From NCBI GenBank assembly GCA_039649175.1, contig JBBWZS010000200.1, forward strand, positions 1-16,515: a stretch of 16,515 nucleotides of DNA, read 5' to 3'. Under the pieces are notes generated by a model. It did no database searches. It saw nothing but the letters and a program-made list of their open reading frames with translations, and was not told the DNA's origin. The position numbers and the translations under genes are program-made. This DNA comes from DATAQC01 sp039649175 (lineage in GTDB: Bacteria > Actinomycetota > Acidimicrobiia > Acidimicrobiales > AC-14). Shown in pieces: positions 1 through 4,858 of this stretch. Numbering within the stretch: position 1 is the stretch's first letter; each line of letters opens with the position of its first letter.

Positions 1-5
1 AAGCG

Positions 6-278
6 TCAGCGACCGATGGCGCGGCGCCCGAGGAACGTCACCCGTTCGATGACGACCCGGCCCACCTCGCCGCCCGCCTTCACCGCCACGTGGGCCTGGA
101 GCAGGCGCCGCTCGCTCAACGTGGCCACGCCCCGCCTGAACTCGTCGCCAGGAAGCTGGCCCAACGCCCGGCGGACGACATCGGTGAGCTGACCGGCGCT
201 GCCGGCGACCTCATCGGCCTGGGCGTCGTCGACCGCCTCGAGGATCCGCCGTTCCGACGTCGACAGCGTGGCGCCCAT
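6..278 (-). CDS. Small protein of unknown function (90 aa)
   Basis: I do not recognise this protein. It is 90 residues, rich in Arg, Ala, Val and Glu, and looks mainly helical. There is no signal peptide, membrane segment, cysteine or metal motif. The ATG at 276-278 is preceded by a TACAGT -10 element, so the transcript would carry almost no leader, which fits the start. It diverges from the P-loop kinase gene at 353 and shares a 74-nt promoter gap with it. The stop codon TGA lies at 6-8, so the gene is complete inside the window. The upstream promoter and coding-like composition make it likely to be real, but no role can be given. Confidence 0.6.
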   Translation of the reverse strand: MGATLSTSERRILEAVDDAQADEVAGSAGQLTDVVRRALGQLPGDEFRRGVATLSERRLLQAHVAVKAGGEVGRVVIERVTFLGRRAIGR

Positions 279-287
279 GGTGGGTCA

Positions 288-293
288 ACTGTA
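288..293 (-). promoter_or_regulatory. -10 element TACAGT for the 90-aa gene
   Basis: On the minus strand TACAGT matches the actinobacterial TANNNT -10 pattern and ends 9 nt before the ATG at 278. Transcription would start about 2-4 nt before the start codon. No good -35 is visible, which is common for this promoter class. Confidence 0.35.
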
Positions 294-340
294 GGAAACG
301 GCCTGGGGCGGCACGCGGACCTCCCGCCACGGAGCCCCCG

Positions 341-346
341 TAGGCT
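341..346 (+). promoter_or_regulatory. -10 element TAGGCT, leaderless promoter
   Basis: TAGGCT fits TANNNT and is followed by 6 nt and then the GTG at 353. The +1 would fall on or next to the G of the start codon, giving a leaderless mRNA. There is no Shine-Dalgarno sequence upstream of the GTG, which is consistent. Confidence 0.55.
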
Positions 347-352
347 GGTCCG

Positions 353-922
353 GTGTCAGCCGACGGCGTGGTGGGGCTCGATGTCGGCCCCGGCGCAGTG
401 GTGCTGTCCGGCTTGCCCGGTGCGGGAAAGTCCACCCTGGCCGCGGCCCTGGCCGAGCGGCTCGCCGACGCCCGGGTCATCGACAAGGACTGGGTCCGAC
501 ACGCCCTGTTCGCCCCGTGTGACTACACCGCCGCCGAGCGCGACATCACCTTCTCAGCCATGCTCGACGCCTCCCGCTACCACCTGGGCCGGCGACGGGT
601 GGTGGTGTTCGACGGCCTGACCTTCGCCCGCCGCCGGGAGGTGGCTGCCGTCGAGGCCATGGCGGCCGAGAGCGGGGCGTTCTCGGCGGTGATCGTGTGC
701 GACGTGCCCGTGGCCGTGGCCGTGGCGCGCTGCGAGCACGACGCCGCCACGGGTGCCCATCGGGCCGCCAACCGCGACGCCGACCTGGTGCGGCGGGTCG
801 CGGCAGAGATGGAGGAGCCCGAGGGCGCCTACCTCACGCTGACCGCCACCCGGCCCGTCGACCAGCTCGTCGGCCCCGCCTTGGACTGGATCGCCGAGTG
901 CGCATCTCTACGCCCCGCCTAA
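353..922 (+). CDS. P-loop kinase-like ATPase (AAA_33/zeta-toxin-like fold)
   Basis: This 189-aa protein is a small P-loop NTPase of the phosphotransferase type. Walker A is GLPGAGKST at residues 20-28. It is followed by an Asp-Lys-Asp-Trp-Val-Arg segment near 44-49, where related kinases place substrate-binding and catalytic Asp/Arg residues. A strand ending VVVFDG near 82-87 resembles Walker B. An Arg-rich stretch near 155-165 may form the lid. Relatives include zeta toxins, chloramphenicol phosphotransferase and gluconate-kinase-like enzymes. The substrate cannot be read from sequence. No antitoxin partner is adjacent: the divergent 90-aa gene is not arranged as an operon with it. The GTG start is supported by the leaderless promoter. 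The stop overlaps that of the convergent Hsp20 gene by 4 nt. Confidence 0.82.
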   Translation: MSADGVVGLDVGPGAVVLSGLPGAGKSTLAAALAERLADARVIDKDWVRHALFAPCDYTAAERDITFSAMLDASRYHLGRRRVVVFDGLTFARRREVAAVEAMAAESGAFSAVIVCDVPVAVAVARCEHDAATGAHRAANRDADLVRRVAAEMEEPEGAYLTLTATRPVDQLVGPALDWIAECASLRPA

Positions 923-1305
923 CGCTCGGTGGGCCGGATGACCAGGGGGCCGCTCGGGTCGCCACGGAGCACGCGGATGGCGATCTGGCCGTTGGCCAAC
1001 GAGGCCTCGACGCCGCTGCCGTAGCCCTCGGGCACCTCGATCTCGCGTTCGTACCCGCCGTAGGACCACTCGTGGACGAGGTAGTCGCGAGGCCCGGCGC
1101 TGCGCAGCTCCGCCCAGAACCGCAACGTGGGAGGGCGCAGCTCGATGGTGACGTCGCTGGCCGTCACCGCCGGCAGCGGGGCCACGACGACCAACGCCGA
1201 GGCCGTCTCGTACACGTTCACCGGCACGCTCTGCGGGCGCATCTCGTCCTGGGCGGCGGCAGTGGCTTCGACCACGTCGTCGTGGGTGGGTTGGTCGATG
1301 GTCAT
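919..1305 (-). CDS. Hsp20/alpha-crystallin family small heat-shock protein
   Basis: This 128-aa protein matches the alpha-crystallin domain. Near residue 28 it has a VPVNVYET-type opening strand. A Pro-x-x-x-x-x-Asp-Val-x-Ile stretch follows around 44-54. Near 80-90 is the typical Glu-Trp-Ser-Tyr-Gly-Gly-Tyr-Glu-Arg block, and then an Ala-Ser-Leu-x-Asn-Gly-x-Ile motif leads into the last strand. The C-terminal Leu-Val-Ile resembles the I/V-x-I/V tail that docks between subunits. Such proteins hold unfolding proteins in soluble oligomers without ATP. The frame stays open to 1482, but the ATG at 1305 is chosen because TAGGTT lies exactly 7 nt upstream (leaderless) and the domain starts just after it. 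It is convergent with the kinase gene. No HspR/HrcA-type operator was recognised. Confidence 0.85.
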   Translation of the reverse strand: MTIDQPTHDDVVEATAAAQDEMRPQSVPVNVYETASALVVVAPLPAVTASDVTIELRPPTLRFWAELRSAGPRDYLVHEWSYGGYEREIEVPEGYGSGVEASLANGQIAIRVLRGDPSGPLVIRPTER

Positions 1306-1312
1306 GGCGACG

Positions 1313-1318
1313 AACCTA
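1313..1318 (-). promoter_or_regulatory. -10 element TAGGTT, leaderless promoter of the Hsp20 gene
   Basis: TAGGTT on the minus strand is followed by 7 nt and then the ATG at 1305. This is the spacing expected if the A of the ATG is +1. It also argues against the longer frame starting at 1482. Confidence 0.6.
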
Positions 1319-1572
1319 CCCATCGGGAGAACCGGCCATTCAGCGTCGAACCCCACGCCCGGCGTCATCCCGTGGCCGTCGCGCGCTAAGGGCCCCAGCC
1401 TGACGTAGCGTCTGGCGGCGACGACATCGACCGGAGGGAACAGCCTGATCAGGATCAAGCGCCTCGCCGGCGACCTTCGCATGCGGCGTCGACGGTTCGA
1501 CGTCTACCGCAGCTCGCGACCGTGGCCGGGCAAAGGATCTGGCGTGGGGATCCGAGCTTGCCCGCTACGACC
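1319..1572. other. Divergent intergenic region, Hsp20 / TusA-ferritin
   Basis: This stretch separates the Hsp20 start from the likely ATG of the diiron-protein gene. It holds the Hsp20 promoter upstream region and a possible plus-strand -10, TAGCGT at 1406-1411. It also holds an open frame from ATG 1481 whose TGA at 1574-1576 overlaps the ATG at 1573. That frame encodes 31 residues, very Arg-rich at its N-terminus. No strong hairpin, RNA gene or repeat is visible. Confidence 0.4.
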
Positions 1573-2799
1573 ATGAGAGAAGTGGACCCCCCGCCGACTC
1601 TCGACCTGGAGGACCTGGGCCTCGATCGCGGAGGCCAGCTTCTCCTGAAGCGGGCGCTGGCCCCCCTGGAGCCGGGCTCCCGCTTGGCGGTGCGGGCCCA
1701 GGCGCCCGAGGTTGCCGTCCACCTGCGAGCGTGGTGCCGAGACCGAGGCCACACCTTCGACCTCGCCCCCGCCGCACAACCCTCGGAGCAGGGTGACGGG
1801 ACGCTGGTCGGTTGGGTGACACGGGGCACGGCGATCGATGCCCGGCTGCGGGGCGCGCAACGAGCGGGCGGCCCCCGGGGACAGGTGGCTGACAAAGCCG
1901 CAGCCACCTGGGGCCTCGCCGCCCGTGGGGCACTGGTCGAGGCCGGGGGCCCCGAGTTCCGCTTCCCCCTCGACACCACCGACGCAGTGTGGTCTGACAC
2001 CGCCGCCGCCATCTATCGCCAGGCCGCCGCCTCGCAGTGGGACCCGGCCACGGCCATCGACTGGGACGCGCCCGTCGACCTGCCCGCCGACGTGGAAGCG
2101 GCAGTGGTCACGGTGATGACCTATCTGATCGAGAACGAGAACGCGGCGATCGTCGTCCCCGCTCGGTTCCTCAGTCAGGTCCACCCCCACTTCAGGGAGG
2201 TGGTCGGGGTGCTTGCCGTGCAGGTGGCCGACGAGGCTCGCCATGTCGAGGTGTTCACCCGACGGGCCCAGCTGAGCGGAGGGCCGCTCGGGCTGTCAAC
2301 CGCCGGCGGCCAGGCGTCGCTGCAGACCCTCGTCAACGAGCCCGATTTCGCCATTGCCCATTTCCTGCTGTCAGTGCTGGGCGAGGGGACCTTCCTCGCC
2401 CTGCTCTCGTTCCTCGAGCGCCATGCTCCCGATCCCGTCACCCGCCAGGTCACGCGCCTGGCCCTGGGCGACGAGGCGCGCCACGTGGCGTTCGGCATGG
2501 CCCATCTCGAACACGTCCTGCGTGCCGACCCGGCACAGCGGGGCAGGCTCGCCGCCGCCGTGCACGTTCGCCACGACGCCCTGGCCGACACCGCCGGGCT
2601 CAACGAGGACGTGTTCGACGCCCTGGTGGTCCTGGCCGCCGGCTCGTGGGAGCCCCAGGCGATTGCTGTCGGCTTCGCCCGGGTCCAGGCCCTGGAAGCG
2701 GAGATGGCTGACGGGCGCCGCCGGCGCATGTCCCGGCTGGGCTTCGGCGCCGACATGGCCGACGAGCTGTCGACCCTCCACACCCGCAACTTCATGTGA
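1573..2799 (+). CDS. TusA-like domain fused to ferritin-like diiron protein
   Basis: This is a 408-aa two-domain protein. Residues 10-83 follow the TusA/SirA sulfur-carrier fold: an LxxLGL opening, LKRALAPLEPGSRLAV, an Ala-Pro-Glu region, RGHTF, and a closing strand ending VTRG. The catalytic Cys-Pro of TusA (GLxCPxP) is replaced by Arg19-Gly20. Residues about 105-400 form a ferritin-like four-helix bundle with two DEARH motifs: Glu221/His224 and Glu301/His304. Further acidic residues at 187/189 and 271 complete a diiron site of the R2/AurF-like type. It is probably a cytosolic oxygenase, oxidase or oxygen-scavenging protein; the substrate is unknown. The frame is open from GTG 1522, but ATG 1573 starts just before the first domain. 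No ribosome-binding site is obvious for either start, so the 5' end is uncertain. Confidence 0.75.
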   Translation: MREVDPPPTLDLEDLGLDRGGQLLLKRALAPLEPGSRLAVRAQAPEVAVHLRAWCRDRGHTFDLAPAAQPSEQGDGTLVGWVTRGTAIDARLRGAQRAGGPRGQVADKAAATWGLAARGALVEAGGPEFRFPLDTTDAVWSDTAAAIYRQAAASQWDPATAIDWDAPVDLPADVEAAVVTVMTYLIENENAAIVVPARFLSQVHPHFREVVGVLAVQVADEARHVEVFTRRAQLSGGPLGLSTAGGQASLQTLVNEPDFAIAHFLLSVLGEGTFLALLSFLERHAPDPVTRQVTRLALGDEARHVAFGMAHLEHVLRADPAQRGRLAAAVHVRHDALADTAGLNEDVFDALVVLAAGSWEPQAIAVGFARVQALEAEMADGRRRRMSRLGFGADMADELSTLHTRNFM

Positions 2800-2831
2800 T
2801 CCCCGCATGGCGAGCGAAGACGAGCCTGAGG

Positions 2832-3422
2832 TCAGGTCCCGGCACTGACTCCGGGATCGGTGGGGCTGGGTGAGGCCACGGCGCCGGCAGCGTCGTAGGT
2901 GAACGGTTCGTCGACGCCGAACTCGCCGCGGAGCTTCACCCACAGGGGCTCGGGGATCTCCGGCGCCTGCTGGCCCACCTTGCCCATCTCCTTGCGCAGG
3001 CGGTCGAGGAGCTCCTTCGGACGCCCCCGGTCGGCCGGCGACAAGACGATGTACTGGTCGATCTCCCGCCGTACGGCGGCGTACCAGTCGGCGGCGAAGA
3101 CATGCTTCTCGGCCCGGGCGCCGAAGCGCAGGAACGTCTGGAGGGCGGACAGCACGGCGGCGATCATGCTCACCACGGCGATGGCGAAGCGGACACCGAC
3201 GGGCACCTTGGTCTTGTCGTCGATGGTGGCGAACAGGCTGCTGCCCACGATGCTCGACAGGATCACGACGGGGATGCCGAGGCCGAGGTTGCGGTTCTTG
3301 AGCCTGGTGGCCAGCTTGTAGTGCGCCGTGCTCGCCGCCAGCGCCCGGTTCCGCCAGTCGCGGAGGAGCGCTTCGGAGGCCGCATCCCACTCCGGGGGCA
3401 GCTTGCCGTTCGTCGTCGCCAT
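2832..3422 (-). CDS. SLATT domain two-TM protein (orphan defence-type effector)
   Basis: This 196-aa protein carries the hallmarks of the SLATT family. A basic helix (about residues 18-45) precedes TM1 at 47-67 and TM2 at 77-98. Then comes a long cytosolic helix with the Ala-Asp-Trp-Tyr-Ala-Ala-Val-Arg-Arg-Glu-Ile block at 110-121 and a Leu-rich helix at 136-147. The tail is Pro/Ser-rich. In the literature SLATT proteins are predicted pore-forming effectors paired with SMODS nucleotidyltransferases or SLOG sensors. Neither is present on either side here. The ATG at 3422 is preceded by GACGAGG and a TAGAGT promoter, so it is transcribed on its own. It converges with the diiron gene with a 32-nt gap. 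The family assignment is by pattern; activity is inferred. Confidence 0.75.
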   Translation of the reverse strand: MATTNGKLPPEWDAASEALLRDWRNRALAASTAHYKLATRLKNRNLGLGIPVVILSSIVGSSLFATIDDKTKVPVGVRFAIAVVSMIAAVLSALQTFLRFGARAEKHVFAADWYAAVRREIDQYIVLSPADRGRPKELLDRLRKEMGKVGQQAPEIPEPLWVKLRGEFGVDEPFTYDAAGAVASPSPTDPGVSAGT

Positions 3423-3438
3423 GGTGCCTCGTCTCGCC

Positions 3439-3456
3439 GTCTCGAGACCAACTCTA
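3439..3456 (-). promoter_or_regulatory. Promoter -10 TAGAGT plus palindrome before the SLATT gene
   Basis: On the minus strand TAGAGT (3451-3456) fits TANNNT. It would start transcription near 3444, giving a leader of about 21 nt with GACGAGG as ribosome-binding site. The perfect 10-bp palindrome GTCTCGAGAC (3439-3448) sits exactly over the predicted start point, a typical place for a repressor operator. No convincing -35 is seen. Confidence 0.4.
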
Positions 3457-3483
3457 CCGTCCGCCCTCGCCGGGCGACGGTGG

Positions 3484-3508
3484 GTCGGTGGCCGATGGGG
3501 CCACCGAC
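3484..3508 (-). terminator. Perfect 10-bp stem hairpin after the sulfur operon
   Basis: GTCGGTGGCC and GGCCACCGAC form a perfect 10-bp stem with a 5-nt loop. It begins 4 nt after the stop codon of the 73-aa gene and lies before the SLATT promoter. There is no U-tract, as is common for GC-rich actinobacterial terminators, so a role in RNA end protection is also possible. Confidence 0.55.
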
Positions 3509-3512
3509 GACA

Positions 3513-3734
3513 TCAGTCCGGCGGTGGCGCCTTGCGGGACTGCCAGGCTTCGATCAGCTGCTCACGCCACACCAGAGCGGCGACCAGCGAGATGGTCCCT
3601 GCCGCCACGCCACACACCACCAGGGTCTGCGAACCACTGACCAGCCCGATCAGCAACAGCACCAGTCCGACCGACCCGAAGGCGACGGATGCGACCAGGG
3701 CGGGAGGAGACGACGACGGGGAAGGACCGGCCAC
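3513..3734 (-). CDS. Small two-TM membrane protein (73 aa)
   Basis: This is a 73-aa protein with two clear hydrophobic segments (about 14-34 and 37-56). They are joined by a very short Ser-Gly turn and followed by a short Trp/Arg/Lys-bearing tail ending in prolines. Both ends are likely cytosolic by the positive-inside rule. The only usable start is GTG at 3734, because an in-frame TGA, which is also the rhodanese stop, lies two codons upstream. There are only 3 nt between the rhodanese stop and this GTG, so it is the third gene of the cysteine dioxygenase operon. It has no recognised family. A role as a small membrane partner in sulfite or sulfur export would be speculation. Confidence 0.65.
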   Translation of the reverse strand: MAGPSPSSSPPALVASVAFGSVGLVLLLIGLVSGSQTLVVCGVAAGTISLVAALVWREQLIEAWQSRKAPPPD

Positions 3735-3737
3735 GCA

Positions 3738-4130
3738 TCAACCGTACCGGGCGGAGTCGTGGGCGAACACGGCCTGCACCCCTCCGGCCAGGTCGGTGGC
3801 CCGGCGCAGGCCGAGGCGCTGGAGGCTGGCGGCGGCGAGGGTCGAGGCATAGCCCTCGTCGCACACGAGCACGATCTCGCGATCGGCGCCTTCGGCCTCG
3901 GGGATGCGATCGGGCGACGTGGGGTCGAGGCGCCACTCGAGGACGTTGCGGTCGATGACCACCGCGCCGGCAAGCTCGCCGTCGCGCCGGCGCAGCTCGA
4001 CAGGGCGGATGTCGACGATGAGGGCGCCGCGCGCCCGCAGCGCAGGAAGGTCGCCGGGCCTGGGACGAGACGGCAGGCGACGGCGGGTGTCCTCGAGCAC
4101 CTCGCCGATACGGCCGCTCTGACAACTCAT
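3738..4130 (-). CDS. Rhodanese-like sulfurtransferase
   Basis: This 130-aa single-domain rhodanese has an early strand ending Val-Asp-Ile-Arg (Asp40, Arg42), as in the family. The active-site loop is Cys90-Asp-Glu-Gly-Tyr-Ala-Ser, followed by a helix of small residues, then Leu-x-x-Leu-Gly and a DLAGGVQA segment typical of the C-terminal end. Cys90 would carry the persulfide. The ATG at 4130 overlaps the TGA of the cysteine dioxygenase gene (ATGA), so translation is coupled. The longer open frame to 4253 only shadows that gene. The pairing with cysteine dioxygenase is sensible: the rhodanese can move sulfane sulfur or use thiosulfate formed as cysteine sulfur is oxidised. The in vivo donor and acceptor are unknown. 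Confidence 0.88.
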   Translation of the reverse strand: MSCQSGRIGEVLEDTRRRLPSRPRPGDLPALRARGALIVDIRPVELRRRDGELAGAVVIDRNVLEWRLDPTSPDRIPEAEGADREIVLVCDEGYASTLAAASLQRLGLRRATDLAGGVQAVFAHDSARYG

Positions 4131-4606
4131 GGGGACCGGACGGTGTGCAAGGGAGCGAGGAACCGGGCGGGGTCGGCATCGAAGAAGGTCATCGACGTCA
4201 CCCGGGGAGAATAGACATGCACGCTCAGGGCGTCGTCGGGGCCGGCGTTCCACACCTCGTGCACGCGGGAGGCGGGAACGACGACATCGTCACCGCCACG
4301 AACCTGGCGCGACCGCAGCGGATGGCGTCGATGGCGGTCGGTGTAGGTCTCCACCAGCTCGCCTCGCACCACATGGATGGCACCCACGGATCCGCCGTGG
4401 TCGTGGAGGTCGAGGGCGGCCATGGGGCCCCAGGCGATCAGCCAGGCCTCGTAGGTGGGCGCTTCGAGGAGACGGACGAAAGCACGGGGCTCGCCAGGCT
4501 CGAGCGTGAGCTCGTCGCCGCCCACGGCTGAGGCCAGTCCTGCGGCGATGGCGATGAGGTCGGTGGGGGCGTCGACGGAGCGCGCCGGGCCGGTGATGGT
4601 TGACAT
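4127..4606 (-). CDS. cdoA: Cysteine dioxygenase (cupin)
   Basis: This 159-aa protein is a bacterial type I cysteine dioxygenase. It oxidises L-cysteine with O2 to cysteine sulfinate using a mononuclear Fe(II). The iron ligands are the HDH motif His68/His70 and His116 (Arg-Val-His-Glu-Val-Trp-Asn). The Ser-x-His-x-Tyr catalytic triad is present as Ser128/His130/Tyr132. The mammalian crosslinking cysteine is Gly75 here, as in other bacterial members, so no Cys-Tyr cofactor forms. The ATG at 4606 is preferred over the one at 4624 because GGAGGG lies 5 nt upstream of it. It is the first full gene of a coupled operon with the rhodanese and the 73-aa TM protein. A 24-codon leader ORF lies 66 nt upstream, suggesting cysteine-linked control. 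Confidence 0.92.
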   Translation of the reverse strand: MSTITGPARSVDAPTDLIAIAAGLASAVGGDELTLEPGEPRAFVRLLEAPTYEAWLIAWGPMAALDLHDHGGSVGAIHVVRGELVETYTDRHRRHPLRSRQVRGGDDVVVPASRVHEVWNAGPDDALSVHVYSPRVTSMTFFDADPARFLAPLHTVRSP

Positions 4607-4611
4607 GAGAT

Positions 4612-4617
4612 CCCTCC
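4612..4617 (-). promoter_or_regulatory. Ribosome-binding site GGAGGG of cdoA
   Basis: GGAGGG on the minus strand ends 5 nt before the ATG at 4606 and so decides that start. The eight bases CGGAGGGA (4611-4618) can pair with TCCCGCCG (4657-4664), just after the leader ORF, in 7 of 8 positions. This could mask the site. Confidence 0.7.
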
Positions 4618-4672
4618 GGGACAAGAAGCGGCGATGGACGAGGCAGGGCTGGGGAGCGGCGGGAGCCGTCGT

Positions 4673-4747
4673 TCAGCGACAGCGCTCGTCGAACGACTGG
4701 CGCTGGGTCTCGCCCCAGGTGTCGTTCCACGTCGTCGGAAACCTCAT
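4673..4747 (-). CDS. 24-aa leaderless leader peptide (uORF) upstream of cdoA
   Basis: This is a short frame of 24 codons plus TGA. The ATG at 4745-4747 lies exactly 6 nt after a TACGGT -10 box, so the mRNA would begin at the ATG. The peptide is hydrophilic and unlike a signal sequence. It ends Asp-Glu-Arg-Cys-Arg-stop, and its only cysteine codon (TGT, 4679-4681) is the second-last sense codon. In actinobacteria, leaderless uORFs with Cys codons near the end control sulfur genes by cysteine-dependent ribosome stalling (shown in mycobacteria). The match in position, architecture and target pathway suggests the same idea. Bases 4691-4697 and 4668-4674 can form a 7-bp stem around the Cys and stop codons. 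The peptide itself probably has no function of its own. Confidence 0.55.
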   Translation of the reverse strand: MRFPTTWNDTWGETQRQSFDERCR

Positions 4748-4753
4748 GTCGTC

Positions 4754-4782
4754 ACCGTACGCCCTCAAACCCGACCAAACAA
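4754..4782 (-). promoter_or_regulatory. Promoter of the leader-cdoA operon (TTGTTT-17-TACGGT)
   Basis: On the minus strand TTGTTT (4777-4782) and TACGGT (4754-4759) are separated by exactly 17 nt. Six nt then lead to the leader ATG at 4747. This is the best -35/-10 pair in the window and fixes a leaderless start for the uORF. Confidence 0.6.
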
Positions 4783-4806
4783 GTCATATTTTGCGTGTCG
4801 AGAGCC

Positions 4807-4822
4807 ATTCCCTAGTATTCCC
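4807..4822. repeat. Paired ATTCCC hexamers, possible activator site
   Basis: ATTCCC occurs at 4807-4812 and again at 4817-4822, a 10-bp period that places both copies on one face of the helix. The pair is centred about 67 nt upstream of the predicted start point at 4747. This is a usual position for an upstream-bound activator. The surrounding bases are unusually AT-rich for the window. The binding protein is unknown. Confidence 0.35.
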
Positions 4823-4858
4823 ATAGACAAGGTGGACTCAGGACGTGGTCCGATCGGC

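Noticed and set aside
353..922. Zeta-toxin of a toxin-antitoxin pair
   Set aside because: The fold is similar, but the only neighbour on that side is divergent rather than an upstream co-transcribed antitoxin, and no addiction-module features are visible.
1306..1482. 59-residue N-terminal extension of the Hsp20 protein
   Set aside because: The extension is not part of the alpha-crystallin family, and a leaderless promoter sits inside it, directly before ATG 1305.
2825..2836. CCTGA/TCAGG inverted repeat between the diiron and SLATT genes
   Set aside because: A 5-bp stem with a 2-nt loop cannot form a stable hairpin, so it is not reported as a bidirectional terminator.
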